Translations under genes and position numbers: made by a program | In this document: piece after piece, positions 63,790 through 64,000 of the stretch | Position numbering within the stretch: the stretch's first letter is position 1 | How the letters are laid out: each line of letters begins with the position of its first letter | Notes under the pieces: model-generated | Seen by the model: only the letters and a program-made list of their open reading frames with translations | Database searches by the model: none | What the model was told of the DNA's origin: nothing | From: Nisaea denitrificans DSM 18348 | GTDB taxonomy: Bacteria > Pseudomonadota > Alphaproteobacteria > Thalassobaculales > Thalassobaculaceae | Assembly (NCBI RefSeq): GCF_000426505.1 | Contig: NZ_KE384531.1 | Coordinates: 371,384 to 435,383 of the forward strand | Length of the DNA: 64,000 bases | Direction of reading: 5' to 3'

Positions 63790-64000
63790 AGAAGTTTATT
63801 GATGTATTGATTTTTATAAAATTAAGAGAATTTTTTATTTGCATGGGTATGTTTTTGATTTATATTTTGGCTTATTTTTATTATTATACTAACCATATAA
63901 TAATATGGTTTTTATCAATGGTAACTTATTATGGTTCTGGCGGTGTAGTTTTATTTGCAAAATATGCCAACGATGAAGATTTTAATTGGCAATATTTCAT
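63786..64000 (+). CDS. AT-rich membrane ORF, partial, runs off the window
   Basis: ATG overlaps the preceding stop (ATGA), then at least 71 codons with no stop to the window end. Two hydrophobic stretches, about residues 17-36 and 39-60, separated by YYYTNH, then FAKYANDEDFNWQYF. About a quarter GC against more than 60% in the flanking gene: an abrupt change exactly at the junction. No family recognised. Probable transferred DNA; the HlyD end just before it may have been joined to it. Confidence 0.5.
   Translation, partial: MKKFIDVLIFIKLREFFICMGMFLIYILAYFYYYTNHIIIWFLSMVTYYGSGGVVLFAKYANDEDFNWQYF

Noticed and set aside
1-64000. CRISPR array, insertion sequence, tRNA or rRNA genes
   Set aside because: No spaced direct repeats of array type, no transposase motifs, no tRNA cloverleaf or rRNA sequence seen in reading the window.

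Overview
The window reads as chromosome of a GC-rich (roughly 60-65%) alphaproteobacterium, most likely a free-living, probably marine member of the Rhodospirillales or a related order. This is inferred from gene content and arrangement: dpp-type peptide ABC operon, RibH2-type lumazine synthase under an FMN riboswitch, thioredoxin reductase beside a LysR regulator, TRAP transport, PAS_5 protein, SbmA/BacA transporter. No rRNA or tRNA gene, CRISPR array, transposase or phage gene is visible. About 60 protein genes are supported, many overlapping by 4 bp or convergent with almost no spacing.

Layout. 1-5 kb: end of an S49 peptidase, enoyl reductase-like MDR protein, GNAT, PKHD dioxygenase, GntR regulator, EamA transporter and a broken second EamA copy. 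5.5-11 kb: complete peptide/opine ABC transporter (binding protein, two permeases, two ATPases), then a malate/lactate-type dehydrogenase, SMP-30 lactonase, radical SAM protein and glucokinase. 15.5-18.3 kb: arginine catabolism (ornithine aminotransferase, arginase) with a divergent Lrp-type regulator. 18.3-20.6 kb: TetR/DUF1330 pair with paired operators, then an enolase-superfamily enzyme. 20.8-25.6 kb: OmpR/EnvZ-type two-component system divergent from a MipA-type outer membrane protein and a Tat-exported amidohydrolase. 25.6-28.8 kb: NUDIX, dihydrouridine synthase, MFS transporter. 28.8-34.1 kb: iron operon behind a strong Fur-box-like site (DUF4856 protein, sterol desaturase fused in frame to a ferric-binding protein, Fbp permease, MFS transporter). 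34.2-37.3 kb: modE-modA-modB-modC with a perfect ModE palindrome. 37.3-44.2 kb: enoyl-CoA hydratase, GNAT, amidohydrolase, PAS histidine kinase, SbmA/BacA transporter, siderophore-interacting reductase. 44.3-51.9 kb: quinate/shikimate module (3-dehydroshikimate dehydratase, TetR-esterase fusion, quinate/shikimate dehydrogenase, TRAP transporter). 52-59.7 kb: histidine kinase, a strongly structured candidate small RNA, LysR, TrxB, GFA, methyltransferase, PAS_5, MsrP, RibH2 with its FMN riboswitch. 59.9-61.2 kb: low-GC island with an FRG-domain gene. 61.3-64 kb: UbiB/ABC1 kinase, 5'-truncated HlyD adaptor and an AT-rich membrane ORF running off the end.

Working links: ModE-controlled molybdate uptake could supply the molybdenum enzyme MsrP; Fur-like sites precede both the Fbp-type iron operon and the siderophore reductase; TRAP transporter, QuiC and the dehydrogenase together would bring in quinate or shikimate and convert it to protocatechuate. 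The least-explained items are the five-hairpin RNA at 53.6-53.73 kb, the TetR-esterase fusion, the desaturase-FbpA fusion, the FRG island and the chimeric right edge.
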